64,000 nt of DNA, taken from the NCBI GenBank assembly GCA_900540495.1, contig UQGA01000001.1, positions 62,001-126,000 of the forward strand, in the 5' to 3' direction. This document shows positions 24,812 to 33,692 of the stretch, piece after piece. Source of the stretch: an uncultured Eubacteriales bacterium. Its GTDB lineage: Bacteria > Bacillota > Clostridia > Christensenellales > CAG-138. Position 1 is the first letter of the stretch. Every line of letters starts with the position of its first letter. The notes beneath the pieces are model-generated. The model saw only the letters and a list, made by a program, of their open reading frames with translations, was not told the DNA's origin and did not search any database. Both the position numbers and the translations under genes were made by a program.

Positions 24812-26110
24812 ATGCAGCAACTAAACCTGAACGGCCTGCGTCTCGGCGTTTCCAGCGCAGCCACACAGATCGAAGGCGGCGACGTGGACCATTCCTGGGC
24901 GGAATGGGCGCGCCGTGGTCATATCCGCGACGGCGCCTCTCCCGCCCGTGCCAACGACCATTACCGCCGTTTCCCCGAGGACGCCTCGCTGATGCAGTCG
25001 CTCGGCATCCGGCACTACCGGCTCGGCGTGGAGTGGGCGCGGATCGAGCCGGAGCCGGGCCGTTTCGACGAAGCGGCCATCGAGCACTACCGGGCCGAGC
25101 TCAGCGACCTGCGCGCGCGCGGCATCGAACCGCTCGTTACGCTGCATCACTTCACCAATCCCATGTGGTTCGAGCGGATGGGCGCGTTTGAACGCGCAGA
25201 AAACCTGCCGCACTTTTTGCGCTTTGCCGAACATGTGGTGCGTGCGTTTGGCGACCTTGCCGCCGAATACATCACGATCAACGAGCCGAACGTCTATGCT
25301 GCCAACGGGTATTTTTTCGGTCTTTGGCCGCCGGGTGTTTCGTCGCTTCGACGCACGCTGCGCGTGATGTCCGTCCTGACGGCGGCGCACCTTTCCTGCT
25401 ATGGGATGATTCACCGCGTGCGGGCGGAGCTGGGGCTTACCGGCACAAAGGTCGCCTTCGCCAACCATCTGCGCGTATTCGCCCCCGAAAGGGAAGCAAG
25501 CCCGCTGCACCGCGCTTTTGCGTCCATAGCAGACCGGTTTTTCCAGGGAAGCCTGTCCGTGGCCATGACGACGGGGCGGATTGCTTTTCCCCTCAGGCGG
25601 ATATCGCGCCTGCCCGTGGGCCGCTACTGCGATTTCCATGCCGTCAACTACTACACGCGCTCGACCGTATCGGGTCTTGCCGACGGGGTGCGCGCAGGCG
25701 CGCCGGTCAACGACCTCGGCTGGGAGATCTATCCTGCCGGCATCGTTCAATGCGCCGCGCGGATGCACGCGCTTTGTCCGCTGCCCATCTATATCACCGA
25801 AAACGGCGTCTGCGACAACCAGGACGCCTATCGCTGCCGCTATATCTATGAGCACCTCAAGGCGCTGCTGGAAAGCGGGCTGCCGGTAGAGCGATACTAT
25901 CACTGGTGTTTTACCGACAACTTTGAATGGGCGGAGGGCGAGAGCGCGCGCTTCGGGCTTGTCCATGTGGACTATGATACGCAGGCCCGCACCGTCAAGC
26001 GCAGCGGCCGGTTTTTCGCCGCCATGATCGCAGCCGGCGGCGTGGATGCGGCTTTGTATGACGCCTACGTAAAACCATGCACCTATCCCACCAACGGAGG
26101 CGGCCGATGA
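24812..26110 (+). CDS. GH1 family beta-glucosidase or 6-phospho-beta-glucosidase
   Basis: A 432-residue cytoplasmic glycoside hydrolase of family 1. The acid/base is Glu158 in TINEPN and the nucleophile is Glu330 in ITENG; 'SSAATQIEGG' near the start and 'WCFTDNFEWAEG' near the end are family hallmarks. GAGGAGG is seven bases before the ATG at 24812. It begins an operon with an alpha-galactosidase and a GPH symporter and overlaps the next gene by four bases. Entry by a symporter, not a PTS, favours unphosphorylated substrates (inference). Confidence 0.9.
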   Translation: MQQLNLNGLRLGVSSAATQIEGGDVDHSWAEWARRGHIRDGASPARANDHYRRFPEDASLMQSLGIRHYRLGVEWARIEPEPGRFDEAAIEHYRAELSDLRARGIEPLVTLHHFTNPMWFERMGAFERAENLPHFLRFAEHVVRAFGDLAAEYITINEPNVYAANGYFFGLWPPGVSSLRRTLRVMSVLTAAHLSCYGMIHRVRAELGLTGTKVAFANHLRVFAPEREASPLHRAFASIADRFFQGSLSVAMTTGRIAFPLRRISRLPVGRYCDFHAVNYYTRSTVSGLADGVRAGAPVNDLGWEIYPAGIVQCAARMHALCPLPIYITENGVCDNQDAYRCRYIYEHLKALLESGLPVERYYHWCFTDNFEWAEGESARFGLVHVDYDTQARTVKRSGRFFAAMIAAGGVDAALYDAYVKPCTYPTNGGGR

Positions 26111-28458
26111 TCTCTGCAGAGGACGGCGTATTCCGCCTGACGGCAGATGCGCTCAGCTACTGGTTCCGGGTGACCAAATTCGGGCATCTGGAACATATCC
26201 ACTTTGGCGCCAGGCTCGCCGACCAGGCGGTCGAGCCGCTCCTGCACAAGCGGACAGCCGTGCTGGGCAGCAGCGTGCTGTACGATGCGAGCGACCCCAC
26301 CTACTGCCTCGACACGCTGTGCCTCGAATGGTCCGGCATCGGTCGCGGGGACTACCGGATCACGCCGGCCGAGCTGTTCATGCCGGACGGGACGTTCACG
26401 GCGGATTTTCAATACGTGTCGCATCGCATTTTCGACGGGCCGTGCGCCCCGGAGGCGCTGCCGGGAGCCACCGGCACGGCGCAGGAATGCCAGACGCTCA
26501 CGGTGCTCCTTCTGGACAGTTCAAACCACGCGGAGCTGACCCTCTACTATACGGTCTATCCGGCCTGCAACGTGATCACCAGGCGGACGGTGCTGCGCAA
26601 CCTGAACGAGCGGCCGTGTACCATTCGAAAACTGATGAGCCTGTCGGTCGATCTGCCAAACCGCGGCTTTTCGCTGGCGACGTTCGACGGCGGCTGGATC
26701 AAGGAAGCGCATCGCCACGACCGCGAGCTCCAATACGGCACATACTCGTTCGGCTCCACAACCGGGGCAAGCAGCAACCGTCACAACCCGGGCTTCCTTC
26801 TCTTTGCGCGGGATGCGGGCGAGGCGCATGGCGCCGTGTACGGTTTCAACCTGATCTACAGCGGAAACCACATCGGCCTTGTGGAACGGGCGCACCACGA
26901 CCTCCTGCGCGTGCAGACGGGCATCCATCCACAGGGGTTTTCCTGGACGCTCGGGCAGGGCGAAAGCTTTGAAACGCCGGAAGCGGTGATGACGTTCAGC
27001 GACCGCGGGTTTAACGGTACCAGCGCCCATTTCCATGACTTTGTGAATCGCCATATCGTACGCGGTCCCTGGCGGGATCAGGTGCGCCCGGTGCTGTACA
27101 ACGGGTGGGAAGCCTGCTTTTTTCGTTTCCGCCGCAGGAAACTCCTGAAGCTGGCACAGGAGGCAAAGCGTCTTGGGATCGGCCTGTTTGTGCTGGATGA
27201 CGGCTGGTTCGGCGCGCGCAACAACGACCATGCCGGGCTTGGCGATTATACCGTCAACCGGAAGAAGCTTCCGGGCGGGCTTGCGCCGCTTTCCCGCGCG
27301 CTGGGGCGGCGCGGCCTGGCCTTCGGGCTCTGGTTTGAGCCGGAGATGGTCAACCAGGACAGCGACCTGTTTCGCGCCCATCCGGAATACGCCGTGAGCA
27401 CGCCCGGCAAGCAGCCGACGCTCGGCCGCAACCAGCTCGTCCTCGATCTTACGAACCCGGAGGTGCGCGATTATATCGTCCGTTCCGTCGGCGGCGTGCT
27501 CGACGGAGCGGACATCCGCTACGTCAAATGGGACATGAACCGGCATATCAGCGACGCCTACTCCCCCTGCCTTTCTGAACAGGGGCGCTTTCATCACGCA
27601 TACATCCTTGGCCTGTATGATGTTCTGCGCCGCATCTTTGGCCCGCGGCCACACATCCTGCTGGAGAGCTGCAGCAGCGGCGGCAACCGTTTCGACCTGG
27701 GGATGCTCTGCTTTTCTCCCCAGATCTGGGTGTCGGACGACACCGATCCCATCGAACGCCTGTCCATCCAGCAGGGCTTGTCGTACCTCTATCCGCTCTC
27801 CACGATGGGCGCGCATGTGTCGGACGCCCCGCACCAGCAGACGCTCCGCGATACGCCCCTGCCCACGCGCTTTCATGCCGCAGCGTTCGGCTGCCTCGGC
27901 TACGAGATGGATCTGCGCCTGCTTTCGCCTGCGGAGAAGCGGGAGATCCGTTCGCAGATCGCCTTCTACCGGGCGCATGCGCGCACGCTCCAGTTCGGTC
28001 GCTTTTACCGCGGCGTCCCGGAGCGCGACGGACAGGTGCGCTGGACATGCGTCGCGCAAGACGGCAGCGAAGCGGTAACCGCGCTGTTCCAGATCCGTGC
28101 GCACGCCTCTCCCCCGTTCGACCGGCTTCGCGTTCCCGGCCTTTCGCCGGAAGCCGCGTATCTCGTGACGACCCGGCCGCAGCACATCGCCATCCGGCGC
28201 TTTGGCGGGCTGGTCAAGCATCTGCTGCCGTTTTCCCCGCGGCCGGACGGGCTTTTGCTGCGCATCGCCAACCGTCTCTACGCCCTGCCGGACTGTGTGG
28301 AGGAATACCGCGTACACGGCGATGCGCTCGCATCCGGCATCCTGCTCAACAACCAGTTCACCGGCAGTTATTATAACCGACAGACCCGCCTGTTGGGCGA
28401 CTACGGCTCCAACCTGTATCTGATATGCAAACTTGGGAATGAGGAGGCAACCGCATGA
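26107..28458 (+). CDS. GH36 family alpha-galactosidase
   Basis: A 783-residue alpha-galactosidase of the large GH36 type. After a beta-sandwich domain (about 1-320) the barrel carries the nucleophile Asp476 in YVKWDMNR and the acid/base region SDDTDP at 543-548, with 'LDDGWFGARNND' and 'LESCSSGGNRFD' also typical. There is no signal peptide, so it acts in the cytoplasm on melibiose, raffinose or related galactosides. The start overlaps the GH1 stop as ATGA, with GGAGGCGG upstream, and the stop overlaps the symporter start. Confidence 0.93.
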   Translation: MISAEDGVFRLTADALSYWFRVTKFGHLEHIHFGARLADQAVEPLLHKRTAVLGSSVLYDASDPTYCLDTLCLEWSGIGRGDYRITPAELFMPDGTFTADFQYVSHRIFDGPCAPEALPGATGTAQECQTLTVLLLDSSNHAELTLYYTVYPACNVITRRTVLRNLNERPCTIRKLMSLSVDLPNRGFSLATFDGGWIKEAHRHDRELQYGTYSFGSTTGASSNRHNPGFLLFARDAGEAHGAVYGFNLIYSGNHIGLVERAHHDLLRVQTGIHPQGFSWTLGQGESFETPEAVMTFSDRGFNGTSAHFHDFVNRHIVRGPWRDQVRPVLYNGWEACFFRFRRRKLLKLAQEAKRLGIGLFVLDDGWFGARNNDHAGLGDYTVNRKKLPGGLAPLSRALGRRGLAFGLWFEPEMVNQDSDLFRAHPEYAVSTPGKQPTLGRNQLVLDLTNPEVRDYIVRSVGGVLDGADIRYVKWDMNRHISDAYSPCLSEQGRFHHAYILGLYDVLRRIFGPRPHILLESCSSGGNRFDLGMLCFSPQIWVSDDTDPIERLSIQQGLSYLYPLSTMGAHVSDAPHQQTLRDTPLPTRFHAAAFGCLGYEMDLRLLSPAEKREIRSQIAFYRAHARTLQFGRFYRGVPERDGQVRWTCVAQDGSEAVTALFQIRAHASPPFDRLRVPGLSPEAAYLVTTRPQHIAIRRFGGLVKHLLPFSPRPDGLLLRIANRLYALPDCVEEYRVHGDALASGILLNNQFTGSYYNRQTRLLGDYGSNLYLICKLGNEEATA

Positions 28459-29846
28459 ATCCCATCGACCGTCGCAACAAATACTGCTTTGGACTCGGCA
28501 CCATCGGGCGCGACATGTTCTACTCGATGGTCAGCATGTTCCTGACGCAATACTATCTGATCGAAGTATTGAGTATCCCCGACGCGACGATGTGGTGGAT
28601 CACCGCAGTGATCGTCGTGTTGCGCGTATTTGACGCGCTCAACGACCCCATCATGGGCGTGCTGGTGGACAATACGCGCTCGCGCTACGGCAAATTCAAG
28701 CCCTGGATCCTCGGCGGAGCGCTGCTTGGCGCCGTCTTCATGGTGCTGATGTTCTCCGATCTCGGGCTGACGGGCGCGCCCTACGTCGTCATGCTCGGCG
28801 TATGCTATCTGTTCTGGGACGTGACCTACGGCGCCAACGACATCGCCTACTGGTCGATGCTCCCGGCGCTGACGACCGACCAGAAGGAGCGCGAGCGCAT
28901 GGGCGCCTTTGCGCGCATCTGCGCCAACATCGGCATGTTTGCCGTTGTCGTCGGTATCCAGCCGATCACGAGCGCGATCAGCGCAGCCATCGGCAATCTG
29001 CCAAAGGCCTGGACGCTGTTCGCCGTGGTTGTGGCGGCGCTGATGATCCTCATTCAGCTCGTCACGATCTTTGGCGTAAAGGAGCATCGCGGCACGTTCA
29101 AGCAGGAGGAGCATACGCGCCTGCGGGACATCTTCCACGTCATCTTCGGCAACGATCAGCTCCGCTGTACGGCCATCGCCATGGCGCTGTTCATGATCGG
29201 TTATTCCACGACCACGAGCTTCGGGCTGCTGTTCTTCAAATACGTGTACCGGGACGAGGGGATGTACTCCATATTCGCCGCCATCCTCGGCGTAACGCAG
29301 CTCGCTGCGCTGGCCGTCTTCCCCCAGTTCTCCAAGCGTTTCACGCGGCGGCAGCTCTACACCGGGTCCACGGCCATCGTGGCGCTTGGCTATCTGATCT
29401 TTTTCTTCTCGCCGAACAACATGCTCTTTATCGGCGTATCTGGCGTGCTGCTGTTTGCCGGGCAGGCGTTCATCCAACTGCTCATGCTGATGTTCCTCGC
29501 AGATACCATCGAGTACGGCCAGTGGCGCACCGGCAAGCGCAACGAGAGCGTGATCTTTTCCGCGCAGCCGGTCATCAACAAGCTCGGCAGCGCCGTGGCA
29601 AGCGGCGTGGTCCTCGCCACATCGATCCTGTCCGGCATCAACGCCGCCGCCACACCGGACGACGTGACCGAAGGGGGACTGATGCTGCTCAAGATCGCCA
29701 TGCTCGCGCTGCCGCTTCTGTGCATCGCCGCAGGGTATTTTATCTATCGCTTCCGGTACAAAATCGACGCCGACTTTTACCAGAAAATCCTGTCGGATCT
29801 GCGCGCGCGCGGCGATATCCGGCAGGAAGATCCCGACGAGCATTGA
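28455..29846 (+). CDS. GPH-family (MelB-like) glycoside:cation symporter
   Basis: A 463-residue sugar importer with twelve membrane helices. It has the family features 'FDALNDPIMGVLVDNTRSRYGKF' near helices 2-3 and a C-terminal cytosolic tail. The gene follows GH36 with an ATGA overlap, which makes it the likely entry route for the galactosides or glucosides that the two hydrolases cut. The cation (Na+, H+ or Li+) cannot be told. The stop codon TGA lies inside the TTGACG -35 element of the downstream promoter. Confidence 0.9.
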   Translation: MNPIDRRNKYCFGLGTIGRDMFYSMVSMFLTQYYLIEVLSIPDATMWWITAVIVVLRVFDALNDPIMGVLVDNTRSRYGKFKPWILGGALLGAVFMVLMFSDLGLTGAPYVVMLGVCYLFWDVTYGANDIAYWSMLPALTTDQKERERMGAFARICANIGMFAVVVGIQPITSAISAAIGNLPKAWTLFAVVVAALMILIQLVTIFGVKEHRGTFKQEEHTRLRDIFHVIFGNDQLRCTAIAMALFMIGYSTTTSFGLLFFKYVYRDEGMYSIFAAILGVTQLAALAVFPQFSKRFTRRQLYTGSTAIVALGYLIFFFSPNNMLFIGVSGVLLFAGQAFIQLLMLMFLADTIEYGQWRTGKRNESVIFSAQPVINKLGSAVASGVVLATSILSGINAAATPDDVTEGGLMLLKIAMLALPLLCIAAGYFIYRFRYKIDADFYQKILSDLRARGDIRQEDPDEH

Positions 29847-29871
29847 CGGGCGATTCAAAACTTGCTACCAT
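29843..29871 (+). promoter_or_regulatory. promoter of the DegV gene
   Basis: TTGACG (29843-29848), a 17-bp spacer and TACCAT (29866-29871). The -35 overlaps the symporter stop codon. Confidence 0.45.
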
Positions 29872-29913
29872 ATAAAATATACCAAATTCATGAACGACTA
29901 AGGATGAACTGTT

Positions 29914-30777
29914 ATGGAAAAGAAGATCCTGCTCAGCGCCGATACCCCCTGCGACATCGGCGCGGAATTGAAGGAAAGATATCAGGTCTCGCTGTACCCG
30001 CTGCACATCCTGCTCGGGGGACAGCAGTACACCGACGGACAGGACATCCGTCCGGAGGACCTATACCGGGCCTGGTACGACCGCAGGGAACTGCCAAAGA
30101 CGGCCGCCATCAACCCGGAGGAATACGCCGCCTATTTTCGCCCGTTCGTGGAGCAGGGGTATGAGGTGCTCCATATTTCCCTCGGCTCCGGCCTCTCCAG
30201 CTCGTTCCAGAACGCCAGCATCGCCGCGTCGTCGCTGGAAGGCGTATATGTGGTCGACTCGCGCAACCTCTCCACCGGCTTTGGCCACGTCGTGTGCGAA
30301 GCCGGCGAGCGCATCCGCGCCGGTATGCCGGTCGAACAGATCGTTTCAGAGCTCGAAACGCTCATTCCCTGTGTACACGCCAGTTTCGTGCTCGACACGC
30401 TGGAATTCCTGCACGCAAGCGGCCGCTGCTCCTCGCTTGCGCACATCAGCGCCAACCTGCTCAACCTCAAGCCCGGCATCGAGGTGCAGGTGGCCGAAGG
30501 CGGGCGGATGAGCGTCGGCAAAAAATACGTCGGCAAGCTCCCGCGCGTGCTCAAAAAGTATGTAGCCGATCAAATCGCCGACAGGGACGACCTGCTGCTC
30601 GACCGGGTGTTCGTCACCCATTCCGGCATGGACCTGGCGTTTGTGGAGGAGATCCGCGATCTCGTGCTCTCGTTGCAGCCCTTTCGCGAGGCGTTCATCA
30701 CGCAGGCGAGCTGCACCATCAGCGCGCACTGCGGGCCGAATACGCTCGGCGTGTTGTTCATTACAAAACCGAAGTAA
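29914..30777 (+). CDS. DegV family fatty-acid-binding protein
   Basis: A 287-residue DegV/FakB-like protein. The fold binds one fatty acid, which the kinase FakA phosphorylates in Bacillota. Marks are 'ISLGSGLSSSFQNA', 'VVDSRNLSTGFGHVV', and the terminal 'CTISAHCGPNTLGVLF'. The N-terminal 'LSADTPCDIGAEL' replaces the more usual TDSTADL. No fakA is in view. AAGGATG precedes the ATG. A single gene with its own promoter, ending at a GC-rich hairpin. Confidence 0.88.
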   Translation: MEKKILLSADTPCDIGAELKERYQVSLYPLHILLGGQQYTDGQDIRPEDLYRAWYDRRELPKTAAINPEEYAAYFRPFVEQGYEVLHISLGSGLSSSFQNASIAASSLEGVYVVDSRNLSTGFGHVVCEAGERIRAGMPVEQIVSELETLIPCVHASFVLDTLEFLHASGRCSSLAHISANLLNLKPGIEVQVAEGGRMSVGKKYVGKLPRVLKKYVADQIADRDDLLLDRVFVTHSGMDLAFVEEIRDLVLSLQPFREAFITQASCTISAHCGPNTLGVLFITKPK

Positions 30778-30807
30778 TCCGTGCGCGGGCGAGCGCAGGG
30801 TACGGCA

Positions 30808-30841
30808 GGGGCCGTGGACGTCCGGCGACGTCTACGGCCCC
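30808..30841. terminator. hairpin between converging degV-like and mtnA/aldolase transcripts
   Basis: GGGGCCGTGGACGT (30808-30821) pairs with ACGTCTACGGCCCC (30828-30841), with one G-T wobble and a six-base loop. No U-run follows on either strand, so its strength as a terminator is uncertain. Confidence 0.45.
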
Positions 30842-30887
30842 TTGCAATTCCCTCGATCCCCTCTTTCATGCGGACGGGCGCGACACG

Positions 30888-31547
30888 TCAGTCCCCCCGC
30901 GCCTCCGACGGCGAAGGTTGTCCGTATGTCTCAAACCGCGCGCGCACGTCCGCAAGCTGTTCTCCGTCGAGCAGCGGTGCGCCGCCGAGCAGTTCCGTGC
31001 GATAATACAGTTCCGCAACGAACTCGATCTGTTCCGCCGTATCGAACGCGCGCGCAATTTCTGGCCCGCCGCACAGCAGCCCATGCCCGCCCAGCAGCAC
31101 GGCGTTCGCATCCCGCATCGCCTCCGCCGCCGTCTCCGCCAGCTCCGCAGAACCGAACGGCAAATACGGGATGCAGGGCACCGTCCCGCCCGCATACCCG
31201 ATGAGATAGTGTACCGGCGGCAGCGGGCGGCGCAGGCAGGCCACCACCGTCGCAAAGGTGGAATGCGTATGCACGACGGCGCCAAGATCCGCCCGGCTGC
31301 GGTAACACGCAAGGTGCATCCCGCTCTCGCTCGACGGGCGAAGCGCGCCCTGCACGACGGCGCCCGCAAGATCCAGCACCACGACGTCCTCCGGGCGCAT
31401 CCGGTCATACGCCACGCCGCTCGGCGTGACGGCCACCCGGTCGCCGCGCCGGATGCTGACGTTGCCGCCCGCGCCGCACGTCAGCCCGCGTTTTGCCATC
31501 AACTGCGCGTAGCGCACCACGAGCGCCCGTTCCTCGGCAAGCAACAT
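30888..31547 (-). CDS. Class II aldolase (fuculose-phosphate aldolase-like), probably for 5-substituted ribulose 1-phosphate
   Basis: A 219-residue zinc-dependent aldolase. Metal and catalytic residues of the family are visible: Glu74, His93 and His95 (VVHTHSTF) and His155 (GGHGLL), plus the phosphate loop 'GAGGNVSIR'. It follows mtnA by 18 bases with its own GGAGGGG site. Known clusters that pair MtnA with such an aldolase split 5-methylthioribulose 1-phosphate or 5-deoxyribulose 1-phosphate into dihydroxyacetone phosphate and an aldehyde. That role fits the neighbour but is inferred; fuculose or rhamnulose phosphate are alternatives. Confidence 0.83.
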   Translation of the reverse strand: MLLAEERALVVRYAQLMAKRGLTCGAGGNVSIRRGDRVAVTPSGVAYDRMRPEDVVVLDLAGAVVQGALRPSSESGMHLACYRSRADLGAVVHTHSTFATVVACLRRPLPPVHYLIGYAGGTVPCIPYLPFGSAELAETAAEAMRDANAVLLGGHGLLCGGPEIARAFDTAEQIEFVAELYYRTELLGGAPLLDGEQLADVRARFETYGQPSPSEARGD

Positions 31548-31565
31548 ATCTTCTTCCCCTCCTCG

Positions 31566-32636
31566 TTACCTGGCAAACAGCCGTTGCAGGCTGTCCTCAT
31601 ACGGCGGGCGGCAGATGCCCTTTTCCGTCACGATGGCCGTGATGAGGCTGTGGTCCGTCACGTCGAACGCCGGATTGTAACAGCGCACCCCGGCTGGCGC
31701 CATCGGCTCCCTATAGAACTTCTCGCGGATTTCCGATTCCGGGCGCTGCTCGATCTCGATATCCTGCCCGCCCGCACAGGCCATGTCGATCGTGGAGGTT
31801 GGGCCGAGCACATAGAACGGCACGCCATAGTAGCGCGCAAGGATCGCCACGGAACTCGTGCCGATCTTGTTGGCCGTGTCGCCGTTGGCTGCGACGCGGT
31901 CACAGCCGACAAAGCAGGCGTTGACCCACCCGTTCTTCATGACGACGCCGGCCATGTTGTCGCAGATGAGCGTCACATCCACGCCGGCCCGGCTGAGCTC
32001 GTAGCTGGTCAGCCGCGCGCCCTGCAGCAGCGGCCGCGTTTCGTCCGCAAAAACGCGGATGTGCATGCCGCGCTCGCGGGCCAGAAAGAACGGACCCTGC
32101 GCCGTGCCGTAGCGGGAGGTGGCCAGCGGGCCGGCGTTGCAGTGGGTGAGCACGCCGTCGCCGTCGTGCAGGAGCGAAAGACCATATTCGGAAATGCTGC
32201 GGCACATGGCGATATCTTCCGCATGGATCGCCTCGCACTCCCGCCGCAGGCACGCAAGCAGCGCCGCACGTCCCTCCGAAGCATGCGCCCGCGCTACGGC
32301 CTGCATCCGATCGAGCGCCCAGCGCAGATTGACCGCCGTGGGCCTTGCGCCCGCAAGCCGCCGGCAGTCCTGCTCAAACAGATCGCAGAACGCCTCCGGC
32401 GTCCCGTCGGGAATCGTGCGCGCCAGACAGTAGGCGGCATAGCCCGCGCAGATGCCGATTGCCGGCGCGCCGCGCACCTGTAGCGTATAGATGGCGTCAT
32501 ACACTTCCTGTAGCGTGCGAAGGGTTCGGTACACCAACCGGTTCGGCAACTGCGTCTGGTCCACGATCACCACCGCCGTCCCGTCGTCCGACAGGCGAAC
32601 CCCATCCACATGCGTCACATGCTCAATCCGTTCCAT
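31566..32636 (-). CDS. mtnA: S-methyl-5-thioribose-1-phosphate isomerase
   Basis: A 356-residue aldose-ketose isomerase that turns 5-methylthioribose 1-phosphate into the ribulose form. Catalytic Cys166 (THCNAGPLATSRYGTAQG) and Asp246 (GCDRVAANGDTANKIGT) are in place, so an eIF2B-like non-enzyme is unlikely. The start is the ATG at 32636, with GGGAGG seven bases upstream. With the class II aldolase it forms a two-gene operon that could salvage methylthioadenosine or 5'-deoxyadenosine. The kinase or phosphorylase that supplies its substrate is not in the window. Confidence 0.93.
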   Translation of the reverse strand: MERIEHVTHVDGVRLSDDGTAVVIVDQTQLPNRLVYRTLRTLQEVYDAIYTLQVRGAPAIGICAGYAAYCLARTIPDGTPEAFCDLFEQDCRRLAGARPTAVNLRWALDRMQAVARAHASEGRAALLACLRRECEAIHAEDIAMCRSISEYGLSLLHDGDGVLTHCNAGPLATSRYGTAQGPFFLARERGMHIRVFADETRPLLQGARLTSYELSRAGVDVTLICDNMAGVVMKNGWVNACFVGCDRVAANGDTANKIGTSSVAILARYYGVPFYVLGPTSTIDMACAGGQDIEIEQRPESEIREKFYREPMAPAGVRCYNPAFDVTDHSLITAIVTEKGICRPPYEDSLQRLFAR

Positions 32637-32692
32637 TTCAGAGCCTCCCTCCTGCGGCGGCAGGAAATTCCGCACACACGTCCTTATCTCTC

Positions 32693-32721
32693 ATCATAGG
32701 GCAAAGGCGGCGGTTTGACAA
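32693..32721 (-). promoter_or_regulatory. promoter of the mtnA/aldolase operon
   Basis: Minus-strand TTGTCA (32716-32721), a 17-bp spacer and TATGAT (32693-32698). Confidence 0.65.
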
Positions 32722-32840
32722 GCGAATTTCGCCGTTTGCGCGCATGGCTCAGCCGCGCGGCCGCATCAGGGGGCGAATAGGGCCTTTCGCGGCGTGAATC
32801 GCCGGTGCTCCGGCGGTCCGCGTTCCCCTCCGTCCGGGAT

Positions 32841-32869
32841 TTGCATATCCGTGGAAATGGGTGTACAAT
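32841..32869 (+). promoter_or_regulatory. promoter of the methyltransferase-hslO cluster
   Basis: TTGCAT (32841-32846), a 17-bp spacer and TACAAT (32864-32869), 40 bases before the first start codon. Confidence 0.65.
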
Positions 32870-32909
32870 AGTATGATATTATTGGTGGTATTTGGGGAAA
32901 GGAGCGGTT

Positions 32910-33671
32910 ATGGACGCGCCCTATACGGCGTTTGCCGCCGTCTATGACGAGCTGATGCACGATGTGCCGTACGACCGCTGGGCCGGGCGGCTGGATGCGC
33001 TGCTGCGCGCCGCCCTCCCCTCTGCCGACGGCGCCGCTCTGGCCGATCTTGCCTGCGGCACGGGCGCGCTGACGGTGCGCCTTGCGGCGCGTGGATACCG
33101 CATGACGGGCGTCGATCTGTCCGAGGACATGCTGCGCATCGCGCAGGAAAAGGCGCGCAGAATGGGGCTTGCCATTCCGTTTGTGCGCATGGACCTCGCC
33201 GCGCTTTGCCTGCACCGGCCGGTGGATGCGCTCAACTGCGCGTGCGACGGGGTCAACTATCTAACCTCACGGCGGTCGCTGCTCGCCTTTTTCCGGGCGG
33301 CGCACGCATCGCTCCGGCCGGGCGGCGTGCTGTTGTTCGATGTATCGACGCGCTATAAGCTCAGCGAGGTGCTCGGGGGGCACTGCTTTGGCGAGGACCT
33401 GCCCGCATGTACCTACCTCTGGCGCAACGCCTACGACCCGGAGCGAAAGCTCCTGGAAATGCGGTTGAACGGCTTTTTGCCGCAGGCCGACGGCCGCTAC
33501 ACCCGCTTTGACGAGGTGCATATACAGCGCGCCCATTCCGACCGGGAGCTGCGCAGCGCGCTTACCGCCTGCGGCTTTGCCGTGGAACAGACGTTCGACG
33601 GACTGACGGACGCGGCGCCGACGGAGCGCACGGAACGGGCACAATACGTATGCCGGCGGCTTGGGAGCTGA
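32910..33671 (+). CDS. Class I SAM-dependent methyltransferase
   Basis: A 253-residue enzyme with a Rossmann methyltransferase fold. Motif I DLACGTG is at 46-52, followed by 'MTGVDLSEDMLRIAQEKA' and a post-motif region 'LRPGGVLLFDVS'. The substrate is unknown; relatives act on small molecules or ribosomal proteins. AAAGGAG is six bases before the ATG at 32910. It opens a rightward run with hslO, a TPR protein, a THUMP methyltransferase and an ApgM-like protein. Confidence 0.8.
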   Translation: MDAPYTAFAAVYDELMHDVPYDRWAGRLDALLRAALPSADGAALADLACGTGALTVRLAARGYRMTGVDLSEDMLRIAQEKARRMGLAIPFVRMDLAALCLHRPVDALNCACDGVNYLTSRRSLLAFFRAAHASLRPGGVLLFDVSTRYKLSEVLGGHCFGEDLPACTYLWRNAYDPERKLLEMRLNGFLPQADGRYTRFDEVHIQRAHSDRELRSALTACGFAVEQTFDGLTDAAPTERTERAQYVCRRLGS

Positions 33672-33692
33672 CCGGGGGAGGATGGGATCGCA

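Noticed and set aside
26521..28317. A 598-codon open frame on the minus strand, opposite the alpha-galactosidase gene
   Set aside because: It is the GC-rich shadow of a conserved GH36 gene, has no recognisable domain and no ribosome site, and is covered by an overlapping plus-strand gene with catalytic motifs.
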